Assembly (NCBI GenBank): GCA_029207755.1
Contig: JARCOQ010000002.1
Coordinates: 57,949,172 to 58,013,171 of the forward strand
Direction: 5' to 3'
DNA from: Chamaea fasciata
Lineage: Eukaryota; Chordata; Aves; Passeriformes; Sylviidae
Length of the DNA: 64,000 nt
Shown here in pieces: positions 28,182-42,600 of this stretch (positions are counted from its first letter, which is position 1; each line of letters starts with the position of its first letter). Both the position numbers and the translations under genes were made by a program. The notes under the pieces were generated by a model. The model worked only from the letters and a program-made list of their open reading frames with translations, searched no databases and was not told the DNA's origin.

Positions 28182-31100
28182 ACATATGTGTACATATGCT
28201 TAATGAAGTTATACATATGTATAGATGCTCTGCACGGTTTTATATTTGACTTTATAAACTTGCTGCTTAAACTTGCCATAAAATTGGACTTTATTTTGCA
28301 AAGGAAGTTATTACCCTTGTTGGAAAACGTAATGCTCTTATGCCACTGTAAGATGCTCAGTTCAGGTTGCAATAGCTGAGCTCAGAAAAACAACAATAGA
28401 AACACAATACCCTGTAATAAAATACTAATTTGACCATCAACTATGTAGGACTAAATTCTGAACATGACCTCATCTGTTCAATTTTAAGACAAATTAAAAA
28501 ATAAATAAACACATGAACATGATAGTGGGTCATAAAGAGAATGAAATAGGATTGGTGTACACTGGTTTCTTATGGTGACTTGATTCTCTCAGGTAGCAGG
28601 GACCTCCTTGTTTAGCTATTTGGTGTAACTGCACAAAAAGAATGTTTGTCCTTAAGAAAGATAACAAAACTGTTTCCTCCAGTAGCAACTTATTTTTATA
28701 TAGCTTACATTATAAGCCAAATCTAATCTGACAGTGTCCCTGTAAACCTTCTCTGAAGTACTGAAATACAGACTATAGTTAGCATCCGGGGGTTCTTGAG
28801 GGGTATGTAGAAGGTATAAGGATTTTCACTTTTCATCTTTGTTTTAGAATCACTCTTTTGACAAAGTCTGTGTGAGCTCTCTTCAGATGCTTCAACATAT
28901 TTTTCAGACCACTACACAGGAATTTGGAGCATATTAATTCTTGGCACAAGTGGTTTGTCTCCAAGGAACATCAGGGCACCTTCTGTCCTGTAATTAAACT
29001 GAACCTGCTCTTGGATCTGTTTATCCAAGCTTGTGCCATCTTCTGACTGACGATGCTGTGCTGATGTTCTGCTGCAATGCATCATCTGAGTAGATGCTAT
29101 GATGAGGCGTGACCCGAGCAGGGGTGTGGATCCAGTTTAATCCAGGCACCAAAGACAGAGAACAGGGCAGCTCTCATCCCACCAACATTTTAGTGCTGTC
29201 ACCAGGGCACAGAGCAGGGGTGAGGAGGAGTGTGATGTAGCCATTCACAGTATAAAGATATGCACCTCTTTACATGCAAGATTGTTTTTAAGGGCCACAC
29301 AAGCAGGCTGGGCAGTTTAAGTTTCTCCAGAAAACCTTTATCGGTATAAGATTGGCAATAGGTGTTAATGCAGAGAAGAAGAGAGGATATATGGCACCTT
29401 TGTTAGAGTTTAATCAGTTTTGGGAAAGAATAATGTCCACCCCATCAAGAGAAAGATTTTTTTTCCCATATTTTGGAAAAAAAAGAGAGAAAGCAAGCTA
29501 AAGATTATCTTTTGTTTGGACATTCTGCCTCACAGCATCCCTTCTATCTATTTGAATCCACCACTGGATCCCCAGGATCCAGGGAGTTCTTTCCAGTTCA
29601 AGAACAAAGTGTCTTAAACTTTTTCTGACGCAGAGCATGATTGCATTAATAGCCAATGATCTGTTCAACACAATAGGTCTTAGAATTTAATGCAGTATTC
29701 AGGAAATCAGATCTATTTGAGGAGCAGAATTTAAGTACATGATTGCCTTCAGGCCTATGCTTAAGTCAATAAACTTTAATGAGACAAAGTTTAATGGCTT
29801 TCTTCTATCAGGACAAAGGTAGTCTGTGTTGAGGGCTGACAGCTTTGAGCCTAGACACCAACATTATTTTAAGATTTAAATATACATTTAAAATACAGCA
29901 GTATTTAAATAGTCTTTCAGAACCATGCATCCTATAATATATGAATATTAATGTTTTAAATTATGCAACCAAAAAAAATCAAATGTTCAAAAGGGCTGAC
30001 ATAACACTCACATTAATAGATTGTGTCCAATCTTGAGTATAAAGTAAAATTCCAAACCTGCTGAAATGAAATTTATAACAATAGATTTTAAAACCATTTG
30101 GTTATATATTTTTTACCTTCTTTCTCTTAACTTAACTACACTCTTTTTCCAAGTAACTATAGTTCCTTGAGTCGAAGACAACTTGTATTTCTGTAGAATG
30201 GGAAAAAGTGTCTTAACCTCTCAGAATATATTCAGATGAGAATTTCACTAGTTTTCAATTTTATTCTCTGAAAAGTGAGTACATTATCAAGACCTGAGAG
30301 GACAAATTAATTTTCTGATGGTGATTGGTTTTAAGGTTTGCTTTTTTTTAAATCTAGTTTTCTCTTCACATTTTCATTCACCAGTAAAACTGCCATACAC
30401 AAATAGGAAGTACTCTTAATTTATTTGGGACCTCTGTAAGTTATGAAAAAAATAGAAACTCTTTTTAAATGAAAAACTTAACCTTAGCTATTGCTTTGTG
30501 AATGGCATTTTGATAGTAAAATTCAATGTCCTATTTATTTACTAACTATAATTTTATTTCTACTGCATTCCATCCCTTACACAGATATTCATGCTGTGTC
30601 TCCTCAAACAGATCTAATGTTACAGAACTCGACTCCTGTCCCCCTCTCCTCAAATTTTTCACTGATATTGCAGAAAACTTGGTACCCGTGGAAAGGATAG
30701 TTCTGGCCATGCTATTCAGAGACAAAGAACCACAGTATCTCCTCTTTACGCTTCTTCTCTTTAATGTTTGGTGCAGTGTTGTGGAGCCATCCCAAAAAAA
30801 AAAGTCCTGATGAAACAGTGCAGCACCTTTCCCCAGCGCTTCTTGTTGTTAAATGAAATGGGGCATGACATCTGGAGAGGTGGAAAGCTTTGATGACTGT
30901 TTTATCCTTAGAGTACAAAAGGCTTTAAAAAAAAAAAAGTGCCTTGTTTTGTTTAAACTTGCAAGATGGACATTATTTTTTCTGAAATGTACTAAAATAA
31001 AATCTCCAGCTGAGCTGCAATTTTAGTAAGCTATCTGGCCCACTCTGTTATGCCCCTTATGCAACTAAGCTTAAGAACCTTAATGAACTTTAATGTTAAC

Positions 31101-34100
31101 CCAAATACTTAAAGAAAGCAACACATATGGAAAAGCCAGAACCAGAATAATATCTTTCCAAACTAAGTACATTTTTTCACTTTTTCCTACAAACACTCTA
31201 TATAGTTTACAGTCAAATTAAAGGTATATATAGGCCACAAGCAAATAGGGCCTTTCAACATACTATATGTCTGCAAAAACAATTTCTCACCTAGAGAAGA
31301 AGTCATTACGAGTAAACAATCCCATTTTAAGATCTCTGAGGAGGTAAACTATCTAGAAACAATATCTAGGTAATAGCTACCTATTTATCTGCTATACTGG
31401 AAACATGCTTGCTTGCTTTTTTGCTTCATTTTGTGTTGTTTCTTGGGGTTTTTTTTGGGTTTTTTGCCCAATGCACTTTCGATCTGAGTTCCAAACTTAG
31501 GTTAATTAGGAGTTAGACACATTGCAAATTAAAATCTGGAGCTGTTTTGAACTTTCAGATTCCCATGGTCCAGGGAAGTTTGTCTATATATGCTCTGTTT
31601 CCATTCCTTGAATGTCCTTTAGAGAAGGTTAAGATTTTCCATTTGATAATACAGCAGGTGTTTGGACAGTTTCACTGTTCAGTGTTCTGGAATATAATAT
31701 TTTGCATATGAAGATTTTGGAAATTTCTTATATTTTAGTTCTGATGACTTCTGTTTCAGTTTGCTGGAATTATTTTTTTCTGATCTGTGACCTTTAACAT
31801 ATTTCCTGATTTCATGGTGTAACCAAATACAAAAGAGGTAATGTTGTTTCTTTAAGAGTTTTGGAACTAAATAAGGCCAATATAGAATGCACATGGCAAA
31901 TTATTTCTGTTTTAATGCTCCATTGTTTTAATAATTTAATCAGTAATAATGGTGTATAGCTAATTGTTATGCTAGAGACAAAAAAATGTTAAAAAAAAGA
32001 GGGTCAAATTTAAAATGTAATTAAAAATACAAGAGAAAAAAAAAGAGCTTTCTTTGCAAGACAAGAAATCCACAAACAGAAGAAAAATTACAAGCTATGG
32101 GTAGAGATCCTTTAGTCAATTTGATATCTTTTTAAGACATTATTTTTAAGCATAAAATTTAAGGTTATTTATTGCCATCATATCCAGTGCCATGTGTATA
32201 TCTATGTATGACAAATATAAAATTTTTATCCCTGCAGATAATACCCATACTTAAATACCTAAGAACCAAGAAAAAGCAAGAAAAATGAGTACTCATAATA
32301 CACCATTTCTCATTTTCTCTAATATTTTGTGAACACCGAATCATTTTGTATTTTGTATTTTAACTCAGGCTTCATTCCTGAGTTAAAGGTGCTTTGTAAG
32401 TGGCTAACAATCATCAGTATTTTACTTAAACCCACCCTGAATCTGTAATTGTAAAGGAACCCTTTTTCTTTAAATGTATGAACACACTTGAAAAAAATAA
32501 GTGTTGATCTACATGCTGCAGGCAAGCTTGACATAACTATAAATTGTAGCACAGCTGAAACCTAGCCCTGGCAATGTGTATTCATACAGTTCTGTCTAAA
32601 TATTACACTCAATCCAAGGCCTCTCAAAATTACAAATTTATTTTTCCTTCATCATTCCTTCTCTTTTTCAGGCTCAGTCTTTTTTCTTCCATCTTCAAAT
32701 GTCTGTGGAAAAAAGAAAAATATGAGCTTATCAAGTTTATGAAAATCTTCAAAATAAACAACAAATAATTAAGCAGACACAAATATTGTCACATACATGT
32801 GAATAACACAAAGAGAAGTAGAAAAATATGTAGGAAATAAAATTAATCTTTATTTAACAGATTAAAAGCAGTACATTGCAGTCCTTGCTTTAGGAAATAT
32901 GCTTAGTTCAACATGTCAGTCATCAGAAAATTAATCAAGTTTTGGTGTTTGAAATATGCTAAGTGTTTAAGAAGAAGAAGAGACTGTTTGATTTCTAAAG
33001 TGTATTTTCCAGGTAGCTCAGGGATCAGAATGAAGCAACCTTCCCTCAGAATTGCAGAGACAACAGGAAAGCTTATCACCCTGTCTCCTTCTACACGGGG
33101 TGCCTCTTTCAAGTAAGATAAAGCTAATCAAAGCCTCAAGCATTTGTGGCAGGAGACAGTGAATTAAACATACAAAAACCACTAGGTGGTCTTGTCTTTG
33201 TAAGCAGAAATTATTTGATGTGTGCCTTTATATTTTAATTGAAATAAAATGTAGAGATACTGCATGCAGCAAAGAAAAAGATTGCTGTAATGAATGAACC
33301 GAATTGTATGTGGTCTTAGATGCGTGTCTGAAATTTATAAATATTAGATAGAGGTTTTTTCACCTTTGCATCTCCCTGTCCTTGCTGTTTAAAATGAAGC
33401 TATTTCAGTATCAGTAAATTAATGTGTTCCCCAAGGCATAAGCAGTTCTCATTCACCTCCACTACACTGTCCACTATCACAATGGATTGAATGACCACAC
33501 AATTCTGATTTTGAAATCTGAGTTTCAAGAAGTGATATAAAGCTGCTTTGAGTTGTCATAGAAATTGCATTTCTAAAAGAGATAAGTAGGTTTCAGATTC
33601 CTAAATAGCACTGCAACAGGAGCACTTTAGAAACTATAATGTAGCTATAGGACTCGGTATTCACAATTGTTGAATTGGAATGATCACATCATTTATGAAA
33701 ACACATACCTAGATGTCCTTGACCATTTATGACAGCAGTAATGAGAGCAAACACAGCCAACCTCAATTTAAACATGAATAAATATGAACCTTTCTGACAT
33801 CAACTGTCCTTCCTTTGATAGTTTCACTATATACAAACTAAAGAAAACACAGCACTATTCCAGAACAGATTTCATCTTAGAAAAACAATTGAGCTCTTTA
33901 CTGTCAGCACAGAAGAGCTAAAGATGCTATAAAATAATAAAACACTTTTATTTCTTCCTGCATTTCAGCAATTGGAAATAGTATTGAATCTGGCTGGTGT
34001 GGCAGGGCTTGCAGCCACGCTGTTGATGAATGTTGCCAAAGTAGCAATTGTGTTACATACTTACCTACAGCAACTGTATATTTAATATAGACTAAGATTT

Positions 34101-35728
34101 GTGCTGGCATGTGCATAATCAGTCGAATTGGTATTGCATATATAGAAAACACAGAGAAAGAAGAGACACCAGAGTCCAGTTCAGCACACCTGGAGTCTGG
34201 ATTCTTGTCTGTGAGGGTCTGCCTTTCTCCATTGTCTCTAAACAACACTTTTAGGGGACTAACCTCTTTGCACAGGCATCTCTAGGTAAGTGGTTTGAAT
34301 TGTGGGTTTTTTCACTACAAACTGGGTAAAAATAACTGGGTTTACACACCTCTTTTTATTTGTGTTTCCTGGGTCATTTAGAGAGCTGGTCCAGTTTCTC
34401 GCGGCATGTTGTATCAATCTGTGTTTATTAGACGTAAGCCCCCAGGTTTTGTTTGAATATTCACTGACAATAAATTTTAGGCAGAAATATGCCATTTCAG
34501 GTTACTATTTCCTACTTCTTAAGTTCTCCATTGCATTAATAGTTTCAGCATTACCTTAACATTGTGTAATCTGTGACAGTATCAAACCCTAAAGTTGAGG
34601 AAATGTGTCACTCAAATCAAACTCCCCCTTCTTTGTCATTGCAACCTGAACTTACAGCCTGTGCGCTCAGGTCCCTAAATCCTTTCAAGCTTCCCAGAGT
34701 AAGATAGGTGTTTAGAGGAACAATCTCATGGAAATTAACCTCATATTTTTACTTGTTTTTCTCTTTCCTTTTGTGTTTGGCATCCCATTGGCAGAGTGAA
34801 TCTGTTCCTCCACAAGATTCTAATCAGAGAGGAAGAATTGTAGCCCCAAAGCCCTCTTTCCTCCAGCTCATATTTAGGTTTTTTCTGAAGCAGTAGACTT
34901 AAGTAACCATTTCCAGAAGTCTGCTGTCCTTCCCTGGGCCATGCTCATGGGTAGTTCTCATGCCATCTGATGGCAGGGGGGTCTATAAATCTTCAGTTTC
35001 TTCTAAACATCATGTTCCAGTGGAAATTGCACTGGGTGAAGCTTTGGATATCAATAACAGCTAATAACTTTCCATCACAGCACTATGCTGACTTCCATCT
35101 TCAACAGGTTCAACCACCTGTCACTTCCTCCCCATTATGCCATAAGTTCAATTCTAAATCATGACTCTAACAGTGGAAATGCAAACAGGCCTGTGATACA
35201 CATTAGTTCGTCTCTCTAAAGTGCTCAGCTATATGGTTTGCACTGTTAGACGGTTGTGGGCATAACACACACACAATTCTCTTGTTTACTAATCCATTTT
35301 TACCATCCAATATTGGAGTTTGGATTTCTGGATTATGGAGTCAATTTTTGTCTCCTTCCTAAAATGAAACTAAACTAATTCCCATATTTTTGAATGGATG
35401 TTTTCCCTTGTATGATCTTAATAGTTTCTTAAAGGCTTGCCAACTTGAAAGCTGAGGGTTTTTTCCCTGTGTTTAGGGGTCTTTCTTTTTGGTCCTTTTT
35501 TCTTTTCTTCTGGCAAGGCAAGAAATATTTTGCAATCAGCTTAGCATATAATACATTTGCTTCTGAAATAATTGATGTGTATCAACTTTATACATAAAAC
35601 ATGACAAAAGCCCATCAGCTACATTTTGCAGTCAGGAGATTAAAAATAAAAAATATTGTTAAAAAGTTGATTGGCAAAAATGTCCTAGTTATTCAACTAG
35701 TTTGCATCAGTGTCTTTTCAATGACAAC

Positions 35729-35784
35729 TAAGCTCTTTAAAAAGTCTTATTCTGTTTGATAAAGTCTTTTTAAAGAGGAGCTTG
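35729..35784. repeat. Imperfect inverted repeat (hairpin)
   Basis: CTCTTTAAAAAG at 35733-35744 is the exact reverse complement of CTTTTTAAAGAG at 35766-35777, separated by 21 bases. The stem extends imperfectly outward (AAG with CTT across a 3-base bulge) and inward (CTT with AAG). The sequence is AT-rich, and no function can be claimed. Confidence 0.7.
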
Positions 35785-36652
35785 AATTTACACTTCCAAA
35801 TTCTGTTTTTGAAGACTTTAAAATGTTTGCTCATTTGAAACATTGCATCTAATCTAGTAAGACACACAAGCTAAGCAAACAGCTTCTAAAATATGTACAT
35901 CAGGAAATCAAAATACCATCTTAGCATGGGCATTAAAAATATTTTTTACTAAATTCATGAAATAAAGATTGTAGAGTGTAGATGACTTATGAATGTGCAT
36001 GTATATTCAATCTCACTGTGATTTACAAATGATGAGCAGTACTACACAATTTAACTGATCAGAATTGTTGAGCAAACACATGTAGGAGCATCCTAATCGG
36101 TATGAATAGGCATAGTACAATCAATTTCTTAGTTATAGAATTAGTATCAATATTGCAACATCTATAAAAACTAAAAACATACTGTTCTACAGACCTGTGC
36201 TTGCACCCAGCTGGTAAATTGCATCTTTTGCTTGTGCTTAAACTAAATGCACAAGAAATAATAAAAACATATTGCAGAAACCTATCACCTACATGATATG
36301 CAAGTAATATCTAAAATGACATCTCTGAATCCTATAGAGCTCATTATTCATATGTGCATCTAGAGGTTAAGTAAAAGTAGATATAAAAGTTGAATCTTAC
36401 AAGAATTCATAGAAATGTGCACACATTCTTGGAATGATGCATTTGAGGTGAGGTAGCTGAACAAGAACTAGAACTAGCTGCAATATAGTGTAAGACATTC
36501 TTTACTTAAGAACTAATAACAAAACTGTCTATGAAGCCAAAGTGACACTTTGCCAGTTTCTAAAGATAGTAGAATAATGGTAAACAAATTTGTTGAACAC
36601 ATATTTCAGTTATCGTTCCTGAATATTTAAAATATGTTCAGACAATTAAAAG

Positions 36653-37338
36653 GGATCACAGAAACATAGAACAAAACCATATGACTAAGGGTAATAATTA
36701 GATGCTCCTTTAACTCTGTCAGTCTTGCTGCCATATCCACATTCCTGGGGACACTTTTCCAGTGATCACCCATCCTCTCAGTGAAAAACCTTTTCTTAAT
36801 GACAAGCCTGAACCCTCCATGGCACAGCCTCATTCCATTTCCTCATGTCCTACTACTGGTCACCAGAGGGAGGAAACCAGCCCCTCTGCCTCCTCTGTTC
36901 TCCTTGAGGAAGCTGTTGACAGCCTTCTCTTCTCTAAGCTGGGCAAACCAAACAACCTCAGCTTCTCCTCTTGCCTTCAAGACCTTCCACCCTTCTCTGG
37001 ATACACTTTAATAGTCTGATGTCTTCCTTATACTTTGTGTGTCCAAAACTCCACGCAGTACTGGAGGTGAGGCTGCAGCAGTCCCGTGTAGAGTGGAACA
37101 ATCACTGCTCTCAACTGGCTGCCACTCCATGCCTTGAACCTTACAGGGCATTACTTGTTGGCCCTTTTGGATGCCAGGAAACACTGGTGATGGATGTTCA
37201 ACCTCCTATCAACCCAAATCCTCAGATCTCTTTCCATGGTGCTGCACTCCAACACCTCATCCCCCAGTCTGCATGTATAACCAGGATTATCCTGTCCCAA
37301 GTGCATAATCTGGCCCTTACTCTTGCTGAAACTTTTTT
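36653..37338 (-). mobile_element. CR1 LINE: ORF2 RT thumb to 3' end, minus strand
   Basis: The 3' end lies on the left (GATCACAGAAACATAGAAC at 36653, a degraded tail). Reading leftward from about 37333 on the minus strand, the translation gives SKGQIMHLGQDNPGY, LECSTMERDLRIWVD, LNIHHQC and KRANK. These align with the CR1 blocks GKCQVLHLG..NP, ES..ERDLGVLVD, LNMSQQC and KKAN. A later frame near 36830 gives HGGFRLVIKKRFFTERMGDHWKS, equivalent to the conserved GRFRLDIRKNFFTERVVKHWN segment. At least one frameshift separates these blocks. The RT catalytic core is absent through 5' truncation. This is an old, inactive insertion. Confidence 0.94.
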
Positions 37339-40300
37339 TTTTAATGGTCATTTCCAAAAAACATGATCAGCTCTAAGTAGATGGTGGGTTAATCTTGACC
37401 AAGCTTTTAAGCAAGAAATTTCAGGAAAATAATCTCAAAAGAGACATTCCTAGCCCTGTACTGAGTAATACAGCAACCTTATATACTCAACAGTTTGATG
37501 AACTATTCAAATAGACTAGGAATAAGATTAGTTTATTGGTTTATGATGGACAGTAAGATTTGATTTGAGTTGTGACTTGAACTGTGATTTCTCTGTTCAC
37601 TGTTCACCCATAGGTTTGCTTACACTTTTGCTGCAGTATATTTGAATCATTTAGCCATGGTTAATACACTTAAAGTCCAATCCGATGGACTCATTTTAGG
37701 AAACTTCTGCAGCATGAATCAAACAGTACTTTCAGTTTCTTAGCAAGGATTCTAAAAAAAAAAGCCTATACATGCAGTTTAAATATTTGCATTACAGAAG
37801 TTTCTAGTAGTTGGGATGAGACCCTGTTTTTTGGCTTCTGTTCAGATACTCAGGGAATATCAAAAATTAATTTTAGTTTGTCTCCAATGTACAGCCAGTT
37901 TGGGATGGCAGCAGAAAAGGAAATACCAGGTATAAAAGGAATATTTTACAATATTAAAATTACATTTTACTTTATTAGTACTTATACTTTGTTTTGATTT
38001 TTTTTTAATGAGAATGAACAGAAAATAAGGGAAAATATTATTACAAGATATATAGATTCTCATAGCTAGTGGTCACCACACATTCATTGAAGACACCAAA
38101 TCCACTTATTAGGTAAAAGTGCAATTCAAGTACATTCCCATTTCTCTTAATTGATACTTTCTATGAGAGATGATGATGATGATGATTATTGTTGTTGTTG
38201 TTGTTGTTGCAGCCACTAGGTCATACTATACAATTGTATACAATTTCTGCCGTAAAATACAATAAAAAGAGAAGAAGGGAGGAAAGAATATCCAAGTAAA
38301 TTTTTTTTCCTTCTCCAGTCTCTTTTTCACATTAATTGGTATTAACCCCTGAGAGGGGGGTGTTTAGATCTGTCACTTCACCATGCTGGTATATAACTAA
38401 TTAATACTAATGGTGGAGCTGTGAACTCATCAGTCTAAGGTATTAAAATTAAAACATCATGCGCTATCACACCCTGAAAATGGATTAAAACACATTTTTT
38501 ATCAATGAGAAAATCAGAGCTGATCCTCCCTTTCTGATTCCTAAGGAAGAGGGCAGTGTTGCATTTAATTTATCACAAGAAATAGAACTTCCCATCTGTA
38601 CTCTAATCTATGACTGGATCTCCTCTTTCAGCAGCCTGAAGTCCAAAGGAAATGGTAGAATATCTTTTATTAAAATACAGTTATTATCACAGTTCTAATA
38701 ATTTTGAGATCTAAAAAAAAAAAGAAAATTTGTGATCTGTAGAGTGACGCTGATGCAGGGGCAGCTGAAGCACAGTTAGAACAGCCTAAGGGAGGACCAT
38801 TTTTGGTGTTCTTTTTAAAGAATGTATCTGGGTTTTGTCACGTAGCAAAAAACCACAGCGAATTAAGGAAGAACTATTGCTAAAATGAATCACTTTACTG
38901 CTATTTTTGAGATGAGGAGATGAAAATAGCTGTTTGGATCTCTTATTTAGTCAAATGGAGAGAGTCTGACAAATGTAGCATGAGTGAAATGTCTCCTGTC
39001 CGGTGCTTGTTCCTTCATCCAACTTGCCAATGGACTCAAAATTTAAACCTCAGTGATACCAGTGGCAGTCTTCTTTTTTTTAGCCTTTGCATATACAGAG
39101 TTATGACAACATTCAAAAGCAGGGTGAGCACAGAATGTGCATCTTTTGAAAACCCTGCAACTTGCACAGTGGCAAATAAATAACCACTGAGTGGGAACAC
39201 TGGGGAGTCAGGACATGCTTGTGACAGGATATTTCTGCCCTATGAAAAATTTTAGGTAATTAATTCAGGTCATGACACATGGTGCCAACCGAAAGCTGGG
39301 TATATTCACACTGCTGCACTCTGAGAATTGCTATTTATTTGATAAATGTCCATGAGGCCCACAGAAATCAAATGACATTCATAAATCTAAACAGGAGGTG
39401 ATAAAAACACAAACCTCAGCTCTTAATAAGCACGGACCTCCATCTGGTAGTTCTTCTGGTGACATTACAGGTGTATGTAGCAGAAGCATTTGTGGAAGCA
39501 CAGTCTTATTCTCCTCAGGATTTCTTCCCAGCAGATACAACTACTGATTCAGAACAGAGAGCAAACCAGCATAAATTTGCACTAAATAATTTATGAAAAG
39601 CCTAATGACTCTTTGACAGCACTGAAAATGCAGTAGCAAAATGAGTGGGAAAAAAAGCGCAGGTAGACCTGGACATTATACTCTGTAAGAGTTGTGGCTT
39701 TGTTAAATCTGCTGCAACTATGCTCTTGTATGGTCCTGTTTCATTGAAATGCAAGCTACACGTTCAAGTTGCATGGCCAGAGGGACCTATAGATGGCTCA
39801 GGTGCTGATTTATAGAAGTCTCAGTTGCAACTTAAAACAGTAGTCACATTCTGATGTAGCAGCAAGCGTGTCAAAAACTGATGACAGGAAAGAACTTGTA
39901 ACAAATGGATGCTTGGGCGTAAGGTGTTCCTTTTATTTTGTCTTCACAAAAACTCAAACAGGCATAGATCAGGGTACCAGAATATCTAAATATATATATA
40001 TATGGGGAAAAAAATAAATATATCTTTTAAAAGAAAACTGGAAAACAATCTGTTTCAGACAGCTTTAATTCTTGGTACAAAATTTTAGTGATTGTGGCTT
40101 ATTTTATATCCATTTCTTGTGTTAAAATAAGAATAAGTCTTAACAGCACTTTTCAAACCAAATCTGATGACGATCACAATAGAAATAGAGAACTTTTTCA
40201 AATCAATCTTTGAGTCTCTTTATTAAAAGTGACTATTCTGAATAATAAAAACATACTTTGTGTGATATTGAAGCTATTCACAGAAATGAATATGAAAAGG

Positions 40301-42529
40301 AGAAACTTGAATGTTGATATATTCTACATTTTTTACAGTCTTTCAAACGACAAGTGGTAAATTAGATTACTTTTACTTATAGACATCAAAGAACACAGTG
40401 TCTCAGAAAATCTCTCAGAAATGTCATTACAAGCACAAGCTATTCTGCACAGTCCCAAAAGAAGAGCAAGATACAAAATGAAGTCACTGCACTGTGAAAG
40501 ATCTAAGCAACCATAAACCGGTTCAGAACATTCTTGCTTAAGTTCTCCTTCACAAGTATTTAATTAGTTGTCTCCATCAACCCCTGATAAGAGACCTTTC
40601 CCATTAGCACAGACTAACCCTGTCTCTGAGAAAAGACTGATTCATTTCCTATTTTCACCAGAGCGTCGCAAAGCTCTGACCAGAACTAAACTTAGACACA
40701 AACATTTTGGTGTTTGACTGACAATCCCCTCAAGTTAGTTAGCATGTTACTGTGCTCCCTAGCATTGGCCAAAAACAGGAGAGAGCCTGGTTCTAAAAAA
40801 AGGTATAGAAATAAAAATATTTTTATTTTATTTAGATGTTCTGAAAGCATTATTCAGAGTTTATCACACTTAAAAATGTTAGTACCATGATGAAATATTA
40901 TAGTATTAGTCCATTATCCTAAATTATATATCTTCCAAGACAACTTCATGAACATACAGTGATAGGTCCAAAGCCTACATTTGCATGTACTGCCATATGT
41001 ATTTCAATAACACTATGCCCTTCAAATGAGCAAGTAAAACATTTATGATATCACTACACTACATTTTTTTCCTAAATTATTTAGATTTATAACATAAGTG
41101 GAAAAAACCCCCAGTAAAACAAAAAAACAAAACAAACCTTAACAACCTGGTGTAATTAACAATTTAACAAAGTCTATATTAGGCATTCTTAGCTGAAGTG
41201 CATAGTTTACACATCAAAGTGAATTTTGTTCAGGATACATAGGAGCATTCCATCCTGTTGTTTGATTAGTCCTACTCTTTGGCCTTAATTCAACAAATAT
41301 TGGGACGATTTGCAGTTTTTTCTCTGTCAGGTCCTATTCAGAGGTTTTTTAAGTCAAGGGAATGATGTCAACTGAGTTTAGGCCAGTCCCTAAATATAGT
41401 GCCCTTTCTTACAGCACACAGAGTGTATTACAAATGTTACAATTAGTACAAATACTGTAAACACTGCTGACTTTAAACACCTAAATTGTTTATAGAACAA
41501 ACAAAAAGGGAATTAATCAGGGAGATACATCTGAACTTCAATCCCATTCTGCAGCTCAGTGATGGCTAACATGCAGCCTGGTGTTTCGCAGCCAGAATAT
41601 GAGCCCTTCTGTTTGAAGCTGTGTTTTCTTCATACACCATGTAGGCAAGATATTTCTTGCTGAATTAACTTCCTATAGGCTAGATCAAAAACTGTCAGGA
41701 GTCCTGGGAATGCAATTCAGAATGTCTGTCTCCATAAAGGAAATAATCTCTCTGAAGTTTCCTAAGAGCTCTTCAGTTTGTTTAATCTTGTCAACCATGC
41801 TTCCTCTTTAGTCAGTGAGGAGATAAATCCCAATCACAATGTGGAAGATGCTAACTGAGAGTTCTTCTCTCCTTGATGGAGAAAAACTTCATCCCAAAGC
41901 CAGAGGAAAGGTTGAAATAATTGGCGTGTCTCTTGAGGTTCTGATCATTTTCTTTTTACTCCAGAGAAATTCCAAAGTACTGAGGTTGAAAACTAAACCC
42001 TTCTTTGCTAACTTGGAGGAAGAATACATCATTCTGATACAAAATATGCCTGGTAGCAAAATCTCCATATCCTAGACTTGAAGCTTTTGATTTCTTAAAA
42101 TATGGTTTCTGCACCTGTATAATCACTAACCATACTCTGACTTAGCCATCTCCATTACAAAACCAGGACCCAAACACTGTTTCACTGAGGTTAATGCACC
42201 TGGGTACTTAGGTCAAGTCCATGGGCTCTTGGTGAGTAATGAAACATGGTTGCAATCCTCATGGCTTAAGTCAAATGTCGGATAGAAAACACTGCTGATA
42301 AACAAAGATCTGATGATCAAATTTTCTCCCTTGTACTCCTTCTTTCTTTCAACCATGTTTCCTCACTGTATGCCATTTCTAGGAACTCTGAATAGTGACA
42401 TAGAACCCTCAAAATAGTAAAAAAAATTGATTTAGAATATAAGAAAATATTCAAGGTATGGATGTTTTTATATGGAATTCTTGTTTTTCTTTCTGAATTT
42501 TGTGGCATTAGCATGCAAAGCATGACATT
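37339..42529. other. Unique AT-rich noncoding DNA, no gene seen
   Basis: No coding, RNA or dispersed-repeat signature recognised apart from a trinucleotide repeat at 38169-38209, an (AT)7 at about 39990 and a perfect 20-bp palindrome at 40809-40828. The 87-codon frame at 38920 (+) and the 85-codon frame at 42317 (-) show no motif. Confidence 0.65.
38169..38209. repeat. Compound trinucleotide microsatellite (GAT)6-(TTG)7
   Basis: Six GAT units at 38169-38186 are followed, after two bases, by seven TTG units at 38189-38209. Confidence 0.98.
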
Positions 42530-42600
42530 GTCACAAAAGGATCTGGGAGTGCTGGATGACAGGCATCTGAACATGAGCCAGTGTGTGCCCAGATAAGCAG
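42530..42600 (+). mobile_element. Small internal CR1 LINE scrap (ORF2)
   Basis: AAAAGGATCTGGGAGTGCTG, GATGACAGGCATCTGAACATG and AGCCAGTGTGTGCCCAGAT match the CR1 ORF2 segment encoding roughly DLGVLVD..LNMSQQCAQ, on the plus strand. Neither more upstream ORF2 nor a 3' tail follows, so only about 70 bases remain. Confidence 0.75.

Larger units (their letters stand above)
27807..36652. other. Long unique AT-rich noncoding stretch, no gene seen
   Basis: No exon, RNA gene or dispersed repeat recognised. It includes a (TA)n tract at 28158-28181, a small GGGTTTT-rich tract at 31444-31467 and an imperfect hairpin at 35729-35784. The longest frames (114 codons at 33904 minus, 94 at 30526 plus) show no family motif. 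Confidence 0.65.
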
